In this document: piece by piece, positions 25,947-36,873 of the stretch
How positions within the stretch are numbered: the first letter of the stretch is position 1
How the letters are laid out: each line of letters begins with the position of its first letter
Assembly: GCF_018729255.1 (NCBI RefSeq)
Contig: NZ_CP076060.1
Coordinates: forward strand, 3,508,501-3,572,500
Direction: 5' to 3'
DNA from: Cupriavidus sp. EM10
GTDB lineage: Bacteria; Pseudomonadota; Gammaproteobacteria; Burkholderiales; Burkholderiaceae
DNA length: 64,000 nucleotides
The notes under the pieces: generated by a model
Told to the model about the DNA's origin: nothing
The model's database searches: none
Seen by the model: the letters and a program-made list of their open reading frames with translations, nothing else
Translations under genes and position numbers: made by a program

Positions 25947-26794
25947 GGCTGGCTGGCCGGCTGGACCAGTTGGGTCGGCGACAGCACGCTCGACACCGTT
26001 TGCGCGAACGGTGCGCGCAGTTCGGCGGAGGCGCCCGACGCGGCGGACGGCGCGGACGGCGCGGACGGCGCGGACCCCGGCATGGCCGGCGGCGCGGCCG
26101 GGGCCACCGGGGGTGGCGGAGGCGGCGGAGGTGGCGGCGGCGGTGCGTCGAGGTTGGTGGGCACCGTGTAGTTGAAGCGCTTCCACTCCGACGACAGGTT
26201 CCACTCGCGCGTATTCACCGCGTTGATCTGAAATGGTTTGGGCAGTTGCGACAGGTCAAGCCGCATGCGTGTCTCGGCGTGATAGGTCTCGCCGGGCTTT
26301 ACGTCCCGGCGTTCGAAGACACGCCAGCCGCGCACCTGCTGGATGAACTGGAGCGCGCCCTTGAGCCGATTGAACGGCAGCTGCAGGCCGCCGGTCGATA
26401 CCCGGTACTGCCGGGTCAAGGGCTGGTACGACAGGCGTACCGAACGCATGGTGTTGACGGGCTTTTCGTCGAACCAGTACCAGCGCGCGCGCGACAGCTG
26501 GAAGTCGACGACGAAATACAGCGAGATGCCCTTGTGCAGCGCGTCTTCCAGCGCGGGCGGCAGGTCGAAATCGAACGACGCGCCAAGCTCGAAGCCACCG
26601 TCCTGGTACTCGATGCGCGCCTCGTTGGTTTCGATCAGCTGTGCCCCGGCATGGGGCATGACCACCAGCAGCGCCAGCAGCAGCAACGCGGTGGCGTGCC
26701 ACGTGCGCAGGATGCCGGCCAGCGTAGCCGCCGGCCATTCGCGCACCGCGCGGCCGGGGGCACGTAGGACGAACAGGCGCTGCAGGTTCGGCAT
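25943..26794 (-). CDS. DUF4390 exported protein
   Basis: A 283-residue protein with a hydrophobic N-terminal segment (HATALLLLALLVVMPHAGA) ending in a signal-peptidase-like AGA. The DUF4390 body includes LIETNEARIEYQDGGFELGA, ISLYFVVDFQLSRARWYWFD and NRLKGALQFIQQVRGWRVF. The last 65 residues are low-complexity: 12 consecutive prolines then a Ser/Ala/Pro linker. The family is found next to ntrY in many betaproteobacteria; its role is unknown, possibly periplasmic modulation of the kinase, with which it is translationally coupled by an ATGA overlap. Confidence 0.88.
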   Translation of the reverse strand: MPNLQRLFVLRAPGRAVREWPAATLAGILRTWHATALLLLALLVVMPHAGAQLIETNEARIEYQDGGFELGASFDFDLPPALEDALHKGISLYFVVDFQLSRARWYWFDEKPVNTMRSVRLSYQPLTRQYRVSTGGLQLPFNRLKGALQFIQQVRGWRVFERRDVKPGETYHAETRMRLDLSQLPKPFQINAVNTREWNLSSEWKRFNYTVPTNLDAPPPPPPPPPPPPVAPAAPPAMPGSAPSAPSAPSAASGASAELRAPFAQTVSSVLSPTQLVQPASQP

Positions 26795-26805
26795 TGGAGG
26801 AAATA

Positions 26806-28179
26806 TCAGGCGCGTTTCTGGAAGCGGGCGTAGTAGAAGCCATCATGATCCGATGGCAGGCTTGCCTTGCCGGCGGTCCCGCTGCCGGTTGTTTCAGGCG
26901 CCTTGATGCCGGGCAGCAGTTGCCCCGGCGCCTGCAATCGTATCGCATCTGGAAGCTGCGCACCAAACCAGAGCGCCTGCTCCTCGCCTTCCGTTGGGAA
27001 AATAGAACAGGTCACGTAGACCAGGATGCCGCCCGGCTTCAGCAACGGCCACAACTGCGAAACGATACGACGCTGCTCGGTCATCAGCCTGGCCACGTCG
27101 GTCTCGCGCCGCAGCCAGCGGATATCGGGATGGCGACGCACGATGCCCGATGCGGAACATGGCACATCGGCCAGAATGCGGTCGAATGGCTGGCCGTCCC
27201 ACCAGTCCTTGGGACGGCTGGCGTCGCCCACGATCACCTCGGCACGCTGGCCCAGGCGCGCCAGATTGTCGTGGATGCGGGCGGCGCGTTGCGCGTCGCT
27301 TTCCACGGCGGTCACATGGATGTCGGCAAGTTCCAGCAGATGGCCGGTCTTGCCGCCGGGGGCGGCGCAGGCGTCCAGCACGCGCATGCCGTCGGCCACT
27401 TCGCACAGCGGCGCGGCCAGTTGCGCGCCGGCGTCCTGCACCGATACGTCGCCGTCGGAAAAACCAGGAATCTGCGATACCGGAAAGGCCCGCGCCAGGC
27501 GCACGGCCTGGTCGCCGACGGCGGTGCCGGCCAGGCCGGCATTGGCCAGGTCCTGCAGGTACTGCTGTACCGAAATGCGCTTGGGATTGATGCGCAAGGT
27601 CATCGGCGGCCGCTCGTTGACGCTTTCGGCCAGCGCCATCCATTGGTCCGGATAGGCGCGGCGCAGTTGCGCGAGCCACCACGACGGCAGGTTCCAGCGC
27701 GCTTCCTCGTCCTGCATGATTTTCGGCATCAGCGCCTTGCGCTCGCGCAGGAACCGGCGCAGCACGGCATTCACCAGCCCGCGCGCGTGGGCGGTCTTGG
27801 GTTCGGACGCCGCCGCACTGACCGCCTGGTCGACCACGGTGAAATCGGAATAGCCACCACGCCCCACCTTGCTGCCATCGCCTTCCTCGCCCTCGATCAG
27901 CAGGGCCAGCGCCACGGCCAGCAGGGAGTCGACCAGCGCGCCGGGCGGACGCGTCACCAGCTGCGTGACCAGCGCGCGCGTGGTGCCGAACAGGCGGACC
28001 GAGCGATAGGCCAGGTCCTGGATGGCGCCGCGCGTGGCGGCGTCGCGCACGCGGTCCAGCCGAAGATGGGTGGCAACGTCTTCGATGGCCTGTGGCAGGG
28101 CCGCGCCTTCGTGCACGCCGCGAACAGCCGCGGCGGCACCGAGCATCTGGAAGGCAAGGGATTCGTGAGGCAGGCGCAT
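26806..28179 (-). CDS. rsmB: 16S rRNA (cytosine-967 C5) methyltransferase
   Basis: A 457-residue protein. Residues 1-150 are a NusB-like RNA-binding domain (RGLVNAVLRRFLRER); the rest is a Rossmann methyltransferase with the SAM motif ACAAPGGKTGHLLEL, then LADVPCSASGIVRRHPD (motif IV, catalytic-release Cys) and YVTCSIFPTEGEEQ (motif VI, nucleophilic Cys). The two cysteines are diagnostic of RNA m5C methyltransferases. It modifies C967 of 16S rRNA. It is 12 bp upstream of the DUF4390 gene and 174 bp downstream of htpX. Confidence 0.95.
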   Translation of the reverse strand: MRLPHESLAFQMLGAAAAVRGVHEGAALPQAIEDVATHLRLDRVRDAATRGAIQDLAYRSVRLFGTTRALVTQLVTRPPGALVDSLLAVALALLIEGEEGDGSKVGRGGYSDFTVVDQAVSAAASEPKTAHARGLVNAVLRRFLRERKALMPKIMQDEEARWNLPSWWLAQLRRAYPDQWMALAESVNERPPMTLRINPKRISVQQYLQDLANAGLAGTAVGDQAVRLARAFPVSQIPGFSDGDVSVQDAGAQLAAPLCEVADGMRVLDACAAPGGKTGHLLELADIHVTAVESDAQRAARIHDNLARLGQRAEVIVGDASRPKDWWDGQPFDRILADVPCSASGIVRRHPDIRWLRRETDVARLMTEQRRIVSQLWPLLKPGGILVYVTCSIFPTEGEEQALWFGAQLPDAIRLQAPGQLLPGIKAPETTGSGTAGKASLPSDHDGFYYARFQKRA

Positions 28180-28353
28180 ACGGAAAATCAGACTGACGTG
28201 AAAAAAGAGTGACGCAATGGGCGTCGGGACGTGGCGGATACAAGAATGCCCGCCGGCCCCGGGAGGGACACAGCGGGCAGTTTACCCGTTGTGGTGGACT
28301 GGCCGGTCAAACTGGCCAAAACGCCACGGCAGGCGCCGGCATCGGCATCGGCA

Positions 28354-29214
28354 TCAGGCCGGATAGCTGCCGGTCTGCGCCATGTGCATCAGTCGCGCAA
28401 TGCGCTCCTCGGTGGCCGGGTGCGTCGAGAACAGGTTGGCAATGCCGCCGCCCGACAGCGGGTTCATGATCATCATCTGGGCCGTGGCCGGGTGCTGCTC
28501 GGCGGCCTGGAACGGGATGCCCTGCGCGTAGCGATGGATCTTGTCCAGCGCGCTGGCCAGTGCCTGCGGGTCGCCGCTGATCTCGGCGCCGCCCCGGTCC
28601 GCTTCGAATTCGCGCGCCCGCGAGATCGCCATCTGGATCAGCGACGCGGCCAGCGGGGCCAGGATGGCCACGGCAATCGCGGCAATCGGGTTGGTACGGT
28701 TGCCGTTCTCGTCGCGGCCGCCGAAGAACATCGCCATGTTGGCCAGGGCCGAAATGGCGCCGGCCATGGTGGCGGCGATGGTCGACGTCAGGATGTCGCG
28801 GTGCTTCACGTGCGCCAGTTCGTGGGCCATCACGCCGCGCAGTTCACGGTCGGACAGCACGCGCAGGATGCCGGTGGTGGCGGCCACGGCCGCGTGCTCG
28901 GGATTGCGGCCCGTGGCAAAGGCGTTCGGTGCGTCCTCGTTGATCAGGTACACGCGCGGCATGGGCAGGCCGGCGCGCTGGGACAGCTCCTGCACCATGT
29001 TGTAGAACTGCGGCGCGGTGCTGGCATCCACTTCCTGCGCGTTGTACATGCGCAGGACCATCTTGTCCGAGAACCAGTAGGAAAAGAAGTTCATGCCCAG
29101 CGCGATCAGCAGGGCGAACATCATGCCGCTACGGCCGCCGATCATGCCGCCGATGACGATGAACAGCGCCGTGATGGCGGCCATCAGCATGAAGGTCTTG
29201 ACCCAGTTGAACAT
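28354..29214 (-). CDS. htpX: Membrane zinc metalloprotease HtpX
   Basis: A 286-residue M48-family protease. Two N-terminal helices (about 7-22 and 31-48) precede the active-site [10 protein letters not shown] (HExxH at 131-135); a further hydrophobic pair follows ([10 protein letters not shown] and [17 protein letters not shown]), and FEADRGGAE supplies the third zinc ligand. The C-terminal [15 protein letters not shown] is characteristic. HtpX degrades damaged inner-membrane proteins in cooperation with FtsH. It lies 135 bp downstream of fmt. Confidence 0.96.
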   Translation of the reverse strand: MFNWVKTFMLMAAITALFIVIGGMIGGRSGMMFALLIALGMNFFSYWFSDKMVLRMYNAQEVDASTAPQFYNMVQELSQRAGLPMPRVYLINEDAPNAFATGRNPEHAAVAATTGILRVLSDRELRGVMAHELAHVKHRDILTSTIAATMAGAISALANMAMFFGGRDENGNRTNPIAAIAVAILAPLAASLIQMAISRAREFEADRGGAEISGDPQALASALDKIHRYAQGIPFQAAEQHPATAQMMIMNPLSGGGIANLFSTHPATEERIARLMHMAQTGSYPA

Positions 29215-29349
29215 GGTTTGGTCTCCAGAGAGATCGATCAGGGCGCGTACCCGCCCCTGCGGGACGCGATGTTCGTTAGATAGGGCCAGGACCGCAGGAA
29301 TTCAATGCGGATGACGGGGTTTTACGATGCCAGGTGCTTGATTGGCCGC

Positions 29350-30351
29350 TCAGGCCGCGCCGCCAACCATGCATCTCGTCCCCGGCGGCAGCGGCATGGC
29401 CTGCAGGAACTGCTGCGCGGGCTGGCGACGGCCGCCGGCCTTCTGCAGTTCGGTCACCTGCAGCGCGCTGCCGTCGCCACAGGCGATGATCACGCCGGCG
29501 GCGTCGGCCGCCAGCACGGTGCCAGGCGGATGCGGAAGGCTCGTGGCCGCCGCCAGCGGCAGCGCCTGCCAGCACTTGATGACGGTGTCGCCCACCTGGA
29601 TCGTGGCGCCCGGGAACGGGTCGAAGGCGCGCACCTGGTTGGCCAGCGCGGCGGCCGGCCGGGTCAGGTCGAGCGGCGCTTCGTCCTTGGCGATCTTTTC
29701 CGCGTAGGTGATGCCGGCCTCGGGCTGGGGCGTGGCCGCCAGTGCCTGGCCGGCGGCCAGCTGGCGCAGGGCATCGACGATCATGCGCCCGCCCAGCGCG
29801 GCCAGCGTGTCGTGCAGGCTGGCGGTGCTGTCCTGCGGCCCGATCGGCACCGACTCGCGCGACAGCATCGCGCCGGTATCCAGCCCTTCGTCCATCTGCA
29901 TCAGCGTGATGCCCGTTTCGGCGTCGCCGGCCTCGATGGCGCGATGGATGGGCGCCGCACCGCGCCAGCGCGGCAGCAGCGACGCATGGATGTTCAGGCA
30001 CCCATGGCGCGGCAGATCGAGCACCTCGGCCGGCAGGATCAGCCCGTAGGCTGCCACCACCATGACATCGGGGGCGATCTGCGCCAGCGTGTCCACGGCG
30101 GCGCCAGCTTCCTCGGGATACTTGCCGTGGCGGCGCAGCGAGCGCGGCTGCAGCACCGGGCCCAGCCCGGCTTCCAGCGCGAACTGCTTGACCGGGCTGG
30201 CCTGCAGTTGCATGCCCCGGCCGGCGGGCCGGTCAGGCTGGGTCAGGACGGCCACCACCGGAAAGCCGGCGGCGTGGATGGCCTCAAGGGCAACGCGCGC
30301 AAATTCGGGAGTGCCGGCAAACGCGACGCGCAGTGGCTGGGCTTGAGTCAT
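29350..30351 (-). CDS. fmt: Methionyl-tRNA formyltransferase
   Basis: A 333-residue enzyme: N-terminal formyltransferase domain with [37 protein letters not shown] (the flexible loop that contacts tRNA) and the catalytic [18 protein letters not shown] with Asn/His/Asp residues; then a C-terminal OB-fold-like domain ([14 protein letters not shown]). It formylates initiator Met-tRNA. It is 115 bp downstream of def, its functional partner, which removes the formyl group. Confidence 0.97.
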   Translation of the reverse strand: MTQAQPLRVAFAGTPEFARVALEAIHAAGFPVVAVLTQPDRPAGRGMQLQASPVKQFALEAGLGPVLQPRSLRRHGKYPEEAGAAVDTLAQIAPDVMVVAAYGLILPAEVLDLPRHGCLNIHASLLPRWRGAAPIHRAIEAGDAETGITLMQMDEGLDTGAMLSRESVPIGPQDSTASLHDTLAALGGRMIVDALRQLAAGQALAATPQPEAGITYAEKIAKDEAPLDLTRPAAALANQVRAFDPFPGATIQVGDTVIKCWQALPLAAATSLPHPPGTVLAADAAGVIIACGDGSALQVTELQKAGGRRQPAQQFLQAMPLPPGTRCMVGGAA

Positions 30352-30466
30352 GACAGGAATCCGCGGGTAGAAACGACACCGGCCGCATAGCGGCCGGTAC
30401 GTGATGTGTCTTCAGGAGATGTAACGATAGCAGACGCTATCGGCGTGGCACGCCACTGTTACATCC

Positions 30467-30973
30467 TTACATGCGCGAGCGGACGCGCTTCTGGAGCTTG
30501 CTCTTGATGCGGTTCAGCTTGAGTGGCGACAGGTATTCGACGAACACCTTGCCGTTCAGGTGGTCGATCTCGTGCTGTATACATACAGCCAGCAGGTCGT
30601 CGGCATCGAGTTCGAACGTCTCGCCCTTTTCGTTGAGGGCCCGCACCTTGACGCGGTCGGGGCGCTCCACGCGGTCGTAGACTTCCGGCACCGACAGGCA
30701 GCCCTCTTCCCAGACCTTGCGGTTGTCGCTGGCCCAGACGATTTCCGGGTTGATGAACACCATCAGCTCGTCGCGCGTTTCCGAGACGTCGATCGTGATC
30801 ACGCGCTCGTGCACGTCCACCTGCGTGGCGGCCAGGCCGATGCCGGGCGCGTCGTACATGGTTTCGGCCATGTCCTTGACCAGCTGGCGGATGCGGTCGT
30901 CCACCACCGCCACGGGCTTGGCCACGGTATGGAGGCGAGGATCGGGGTAGGTGAGGATGTCGAGTTTGGCCAT
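30467..30973 (-). CDS. def: Peptide deformylase
   Basis: A 168-residue metal hydrolase with all three signature motifs: [15 protein letters not shown] (metal-binding Cys) and QHEIDHLNG (HExxH). It removes the N-formyl group from nascent proteins. The start at 30973 ([14 protein letters not shown]) is typical; an upstream in-frame ATG at 30988 adds five residues without support. The gene is the first of the leftward cluster and is divergent from the LysM gene, with 163 bp between them. Confidence 0.97.
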   Translation of the reverse strand: MAKLDILTYPDPRLHTVAKPVAVVDDRIRQLVKDMAETMYDAPGIGLAATQVDVHERVITIDVSETRDELMVFINPEIVWASDNRKVWEEGCLSVPEVYDRVERPDRVKVRALNEKGETFELDADDLLAVCIQHEIDHLNGKVFVEYLSPLKLNRIKSKLQKRVRSRM

Positions 30974-31136
30974 GATGCTCGGGCGCAACGCCGGGTGCTG
31001 TCCACTGCCCGACCGCCGTTGCGGCGTGCGGGGTTTCCATGCAGAATCGGGGCGCTAGTACAAAATTCAAGGCGCGCCGCAGCAGGCACGCTCTACCTAG
31101 GGTCAATCCGGTCGTTCTCCCGACCGGTTCAGGAAA

Positions 31137-32312
31137 ATGCGCGATCTTACCAAAGAACAGGCGGCGTCGGGCCGCAAGCTGCACGCGTTCACCCTCGCCA
31201 TGCTATGTGTCGCCGGCGTCACAGCCGGAGCCGGCATGGCCGTCCAGGCGGCCGATCTGAACGTCTCGGCGGCACAGCTCGCCCAGGCCGATGCAACCGC
31301 CCAGCAGGGCATCCCCGTTTCCGAACTGGCGCCAAACGCGCCGAGCCAGTACACCGTGCGCTCGGGCGACACGCTGTGGGGCATCTCGGGCCAGTACCTG
31401 CGCCAGCCGTGGCGCTGGCCGGCGCTGTGGGGGATGAACCGCCAGCAGGTTCGCAATCCGCACCTGATCTACCCGGGCCAGATCCTCTACCTGGTGCAGC
31501 GCGACGGCCGGGCGTACCTGTCGACCACGGCGCCGGGGGGCGCTCACGGCGACACCCGCCTGTCACCGCGCGTGCGCGGCGACGGCCCAGACGGCGAAGC
31601 CATCCTGAGCATCCCGGCGTCCGATATCGAGCCGTTCCTGACGCGTCCGCTGGTCGTGGAAAAGGATGCGGTCGATACCTCGGCGCGCATCGTCGCGTTG
31701 TCCGACGCGCGCGTCTACATGGGCCGGGGCGACACCGGCTTCGTGCGTGGCATTGCAACGACCGAGGCGGCGATCGGCAGCGACTGGCAGGCGTTCAAGC
31801 CGGCCCAGCCGGTGCGCGATCCGGTCAGCAACAACGTCATCGGCTTTGAAGCCCAGTACCAGGGCAGCGTGCGCGTGACGCGCGGCCCGGAAGGCCCGGA
31901 CGCGGTCACCACGGTCCAGGCCACCCAGTCGCCGCAGGAAATGGGCACGGGCACGCTGCTGCTGCCTCAGCCCACGCGCGAGCTGGTGCGCTACGTGCCG
32001 CATGCCCCTGACAACAATGTCCAGGCCCGTATCGCGGCCGTGTATGGCGGCGTGCAATACGGCGGCGCCAAGCAGGTGGTGGTGCTGAACCTGGGGTCGA
32101 ATGCCGGCCTGGAGCCTGGCCATGTGCTGGCGCTGTCGCGCGTGGGCGGCGTGGTGCCGGATCCGACCGACGGCAACCGCAGCATCACGCTGCCGGATGA
32201 CCGCTATGGCCTGGCCTACGTCTATCGCGTCTTTCCGGGTATCGCGTACGCGCTGGTCACCGATGCCAGCAACGTGATGAAGGTGGGCGATCTCGCCGCC
32301 ACCCCGCAGTAA
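31137..32312 (+). CDS. LysM peptidoglycan-binding exported protein
   Basis: A 391-residue protein with a signal peptide (hydrophobic FTLAMLCVAGVTAGAGMAV, cleavage near VQAA) and one LysM domain at about residues 70-122: YTVRSGDTLWGISGQYL, then NRQQVRNPHLIYPGQILYL. The rest has no recognised domain but is regular, with a conserved-looking VLNLGSNAGLEPGHVLALSR. Such proteins sit next to def and dprA in Burkholderiales and are probably periplasmic cell-wall factors. It is divergent from def. Confidence 0.88.
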   Translation: MRDLTKEQAASGRKLHAFTLAMLCVAGVTAGAGMAVQAADLNVSAAQLAQADATAQQGIPVSELAPNAPSQYTVRSGDTLWGISGQYLRQPWRWPALWGMNRQQVRNPHLIYPGQILYLVQRDGRAYLSTTAPGGAHGDTRLSPRVRGDGPDGEAILSIPASDIEPFLTRPLVVEKDAVDTSARIVALSDARVYMGRGDTGFVRGIATTEAAIGSDWQAFKPAQPVRDPVSNNVIGFEAQYQGSVRVTRGPEGPDAVTTVQATQSPQEMGTGTLLLPQPTRELVRYVPHAPDNNVQARIAAVYGGVQYGGAKQVVVLNLGSNAGLEPGHVLALSRVGGVVPDPTDGNRSITLPDDRYGLAYVYRVFPGIAYALVTDASNVMKVGDLAATPQ

Positions 32313-32354
32313 CCGGCGGGCGCGTGCGCAAGCACGCGCTGCCGCGATGTTTCG

Positions 32355-33478
32355 ATGACCGATTCGACTCGCGACCCAGCCGAAGTGGCTGCCTGGGTGC
32401 GCCTGACGGCAACACCCAATGTTTCCGCACAGGCCGGACGCCGTCTGCTGGCGGCTTTCGGGCTGCCGCAGGCCGTGCTGGTCCTTGATCCTGCCAGGCT
32501 GCGCGATGCCGCGGAGCCCGCGGTGGCGCGCGTACTCGCCGCGCCGCCCGATGCCGAGGTGTCCGCGCGCATCGACCGCACCCTGCAGTGGCTCGACGCG
32601 CCCTGCCATCATCTGGTGACGATGGCGGATGCCGCCTATCCCGCGCGGCTGCTCGACCTTGCCGATCCGCCGCTGGTGCTCTACGTCAACGGAGATGCCA
32701 GCCGCCTGTCTGGCCCGTCACTGGGCATCGTCGGCGCGCGCCACGCCACGGCACAGGGGTGCGCAATGCGGAAACCTTTGCTTCAGCGTTTTCCGATGCG
32801 GGGTTGACGGTGGTGTCGGGGCTGGCGCTGGGCATCGATGCGGCCGCCCATGCTGCCGCGCTGGCTGGGCCCGGCGGCACGGTGGCCGTCGTGGGCACCG
32901 GCGTCGACATCGTTTATCCGGCGCGCCACCACAAGCTGGCGCACCAGATTGTGGATACCGGCGGGGCCATCGTCAGCGAATTCCCACTGGGTACGCCGGG
33001 GCTGCCGAACCATTTTCCGCGTCGCAACCGCATCATCGCGGCGCTGGCGCGAGGCGTGCTGGTGGTGGAGGCGGCCGAGCGGTCGGGTTCGCTGATCACC
33101 GCCCGGCTGGCGTCGGAGATCGGGCGCGAGGTGTTCGCGATCCCCGGATCGATCCACGCCGAGCTTTCGCGCGGCTGCCACAAGCTGATCCGCCAGGGCG
33201 CCAAGCTGGTGGAATCGGCGGCGGACGTGTTCGAGGAGTTTGGCGATCTGGGCGACCTGACTGCGGCGCCAGCCTCAACGCAGGCCAGGCCGACCGCCGG
33301 GGCACCGTCTGCGGCGGACGCGCTGGGGGCGGCGCTCGCCTATGATCCTGTCACGCTCGACGCGTTGTGCGACGGCACCGGGATGACGGCGGAGGCGGTG
33401 TCGGCCGCGCTGCTGCAGCTGGAACTGGCCGGCGCCGCCGAGCGCCTGCCGGGCAACCGTTTCCGGCGTCTGGCATGA
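32355..33478 (+). pseudogene. dprA: DNA processing protein DprA, frame broken once
   Basis: The first frame encodes the N-terminal SAM-like domain and the start of the Rossmann fold up to LGIVGARHATAQG. The second frame continues VRNAETFASAFSDAG, then GLALGIDAAAHAAAL, the nucleotide-contacting FPLGTPGLPNHFPRRNRIIA, EAAERSGSLITARLA and a C-terminal winged helix. DprA loads RecA on incoming single-stranded DNA during natural transformation. One G is missing in the run 32756-32759; restoring it gives about 374 residues, normal for DprA. Confidence 0.9.
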
Positions 33479-33514
33479 TCCGCGGTACCGCCTTTGCCTT
33501 ACTTTTCGATTTCA

Positions 33515-33922
33515 ATGGCCGTTTACTTTCCCGAGCAGGACGCCGCTGCCCTGCGCCAGGCGCTCCATGCACGTCCGCAGGGACGCCTGGTGGCATGCCT
33601 TTGCGCCGCGTGGTGCGGCACCTGCAAGGACTATCTGCCCGGATTTGCGGCGTTGGCTGCACGTTATCCGGGCGACTGTTTCGTCTGGATCGACGTCGAA
33701 ACCCACTCTGACTATCTGGGCGAGGACATCGACATCGAAAACTTTCCTACTGTATTGATTCAGCCCATCGCGGGCGGCGCACCGCAGTTCTACGGCACGG
33801 TGCTGCCCCGCCTCGATGTGCTGGACCGGATGCTGGGGCGCGCTGGCACGATGGCCGGCGCGGCGCCAGACATTCCCGAAGTGCTGCCCTGGTTGCTTGC
33901 CGGGGGCGCCGGTAAGGGTTGA
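33515..33922 (+). CDS. Thioredoxin-like protein
   Basis: A 135-residue protein with the active site AAWCGTCKDY (Cys34, Cys37) in a thioredoxin fold and a cis-Pro-type IENFPTVLIQ. CGTC differs from the CGPC of housekeeping thioredoxin, suggesting a different redox potential or partner. No signal peptide from the ATG at 33515; an upstream TTG at 33494 is possible. It may be co-transcribed with dprA, 36 bp upstream. The C-terminus lengthens into a helical tail. Confidence 0.82.
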   Translation: MAVYFPEQDAAALRQALHARPQGRLVACLCAAWCGTCKDYLPGFAALAARYPGDCFVWIDVETHSDYLGEDIDIENFPTVLIQPIAGGAPQFYGTVLPRLDVLDRMLGRAGTMAGAAPDIPEVLPWLLAGGAGKG

Positions 33923-34081
33923 GCGCGGTCAGGGTGGTCGATGGCGTTTGCTTGCACGCCCGTCGGAACCGCGCTTATTATTGGCGCCTCAAAGCCCAGG
34001 CGTGCTGTTTACATAGTTTGCCGTGAATTTCAAGAGGCGTGCACTGCCCTTTCAGGCGGTGGCGCCACAAGGACCCGTTGA

Positions 34082-36798
34082 ATGTCTAAAGCCCTCATCA
34101 TCGCGGAAAAGCCATCGGTCGCCGCCGATATTGCGCGCGCCCTCGGGGCTTTGCCAAGCACGACGAGTACTACGAGAGCGACGACTACGTGCTGTCCTCG
34201 GCCGTGGGCCATCTGGTGGAAATCGCCGCCCCCGACGACTACGAGGTCAAGCGGGGCAAGTGGAGCTTCACCAATCTGCCGGTGATCCCCCCGCATTTCG
34301 ACCTGCGCCCGATTCCCAAGACGGAATCGCGCCTGAAAGTGCTCAATCGCCTCATCAAGCGCAAGGACGTGACCGCGCTGATCAATGCCTGCGACGCGGG
34401 GCGTGAAGGCGAACTGATTTTCCGGCTGATCGCCCAGCAGGCCAAGGCCAAGCAGCCGGTGCGCCGGCTGTGGCTGCAGTCGATGACGCCGCAAGCCATC
34501 CGCGACGGGTTTGTCGCGCTGCGCGAAGACGAGGAAATGATGCCGCTGGCCGATGCGGCCCGCTGCCGGTCCGAAGCAGACTGGCTGGTCGGCATCAACG
34601 GCACGCGCGCCATGACGGCCTTCAACAGCAAGGGCGGCGGCTTCTTCCTGACCACCGTGGGCCGCGTGCAGACCCCGACGCTGTCGATCGTGGTGGAGCG
34701 CGAGGAGAAGATCAAACACTTCGTGCCGCGCGATTACTGGGAAGTGCGCGCCGAATTCATCGCCGCCGCCGGCCTGTACGAGGGCCGCTGGTTCGATCCG
34801 AAGTTCAAGAAGAACGAGTTCGACCCCGAGGCGCGCGAATCGCGCCTGTGGAGCGAGGCCGAGGCCAAGAGCATCGTGGCGGCCTGCCGCGACAAGCCGG
34901 GCACGGTCAGGGAGGAATCGAAGCCGTCCACGCAGCAGTCCCCTGCCCTGTTCGACCTGACCACGCTGCAGCGCGAGGCCAACTCGCGTTTTGGCTTTTC
35001 GGCCAAGAACACGCTGGGCCTGGCGCAGGCGCTGTATGAAAAGCACAAGGTGCTGACGTACCCGCGTACCGACGCCCGCGCGCTGCCCGAGGACTACCTG
35101 GACACGGTCAAGCAGACCATGGACATGCTGGCCGACAGCTCGCCGAACTACCTGCCGCACGCCAGGAAGATCCTGTCGCAAGGCTGGGTGAAGCCGAACA
35201 AGAAGATCTTCGACAACAGCAAGATCAGCGATCACTTCGCCATCATCCCGACGCTGCAGGCGCCGAAGAACCTGTCCGAGCCGGAGCAGAAGCTGTACGA
35301 CCTGGTCGTGCGCCGCTTCCTGGCCGTGTTCTTCCCGGCGGCCGAATTCCAGGTGACCACGCGGATCACCGAGGTAGCGGGCCATCACTTCAAGACCGAA
35401 GGCAAGGTGCTGGTCAATCCGGGCTGGCTGGTGATCTACGGCCGCGAAGCCCAGGGCAAGGACGACAAGGACGCCAACCTGGTGCCGGTGCAGAAGGACG
35501 AAAAGGTGAAGACCGACAAGGTCGAGTCCGTCGGCCTGAGCACGCGCCCGCCCGCCCGCTACAACGAAGCCACGCTGCTGTCGGCCATGGAAGGCGCCGG
35601 CAAGCTGGTGGACGACGACGCGCTGCGCGAGGCAATGGCCGGCAAGGGCCTGGGCACGCCGGCCACGCGGGCGGCCATCATCGAAGGCCTGCTGACCGAA
35701 AAGTACCTGGTGCGCGAAGGCCGCGAGCTGATTCCGACCGCCAAGGCGTTCCAGCTGATGACGCTGCTGCGCGGCCTGGGCGTGCAGGAACTGACGCAGG
35801 CCGAGTTGACGGGCGAATGGGAACACAAACTGTCCCAGATCGAACGCGGTCGTCTCAAGCGTGATGAATTCATGCGCGAAATCGCGCAGATGACACAGCA
35901 GATCGTCAAGCGTGCCAAGGAGTACGACAGCGACACGATTCCGGGCGACTACGCCACGCTGGACACGCCGTGCCCGCAGTGCGGCGGGCAGGTCAAGGAA
36001 AACTACCGCCGCTTTGCCTGCACGGCGTGCGACTTCTCGATCAGCAAGATCCCGGGCGGACGCCAGTTCGAGATCGACGAAGTGGAAGAGCTGCTGCTGA
36101 AGAAGGAAATTGGTCCGTTGCAGGGCTTCCGCAGCAAGATGGGTCGTCCGTTCGCGGCCATCCTGAAGCTCGCCAAGGACGACGAAGGCCACTGGAAGAT
36201 GGAGTTCGACTTCGGTCAGAACGACGAGGAAGACGACGAGCCGGTGGACTTCAGTGGGCAGACGCCGGTGGGCCACTGCCCGAAATGCAATGGCTCGGTG
36301 TACGAGCACGGCATGAAGTACGTGTGCGAGAACGCGGTGGGAAGCGAGAAGACCTGCGATTTCACGACCGGCAAGATCATCCTGCAGCAGGAAATCTCGC
36401 GCGAGCAGATCGGCAAGCTGCTGACCAACGGCAAGACGGACCTGTTGACCGGCTTCAAGTCATCGCGTACGGGCCGCAACTTCAAGGCATTCCTGGTCAA
36501 GCAGCCGGACGGCAAGATCGGCTTCGAGTTCGAGGCACGCGAGCCGAAGGCGGGCGCCAAGCCGGCAGCCAGGTCGGCGGCGGCGAAGTCGGCCGCCAAG
36601 GGCGAGGAAGCGGAAGCCGCGCCGGCCAGGACGGCCGCCAAGACCGCGACCAAGACCGCTGCGAAGACCGCCGCCAAGAAAGCGCCGGCCAAAAAGGCGG
36701 CCGCCAAGTCGGCTCCGGCCAAGAAAGTGGCGACCAAGACTGCCGCCAAGACCGCCGCAGCCAAGAAGCCGAAGCAGACCGCGGAAGCCGAAGAGTAA
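34082..36798 (+). pseudogene. topB: DNA topoisomerase III, frame broken once near start
   Basis: The ATG at 34082 gives MSKALIIAEKPSVAADIARA; the frame is lost in the G-run 34145-34148, one base short, and resumes as FAKHDEYYES then DDYVLSSAVGHLVEI. The frame from 34189 alone looks like a shorter protein but lacks the TOPRIM start. Corrected length is about 905 residues. Domains: TOPRIM (NACDAGREGELIFR), the type IA core with active-site YPRTDARALPEDY, two C-terminal zinc-ribbon-like repeats (CPQCGG..., CPKCNG...), and a Lys/Ala/Thr-rich tail of about 85 residues. It unlinks DNA catenanes by single-strand passage. Confidence 0.92.
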
Positions 36799-36845
36799 GT
36801 CGAAGAGTAAGCGAGCCGGGGCCGGCAAGAGGGCCCGGCGGGGAG

Positions 36846-36873
36846 ATGGCGAGGCAAATGCCTCGCCATTTTT
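36846..36873 (+). terminator. Rho-independent terminator of topB
   Basis: ATGGCGAGGCA (36846-36856) pairs with TGCCTCGCCAT (36859-36869), followed by a T-run to 36873. It touches the stop codon of the convergent LysR gene. Confidence 0.85.

Noticed and set aside
34030..36309. Long minus-strand frame across topB
   Set aside because: Low-complexity composition and no domain; shadow of topoisomerase III.
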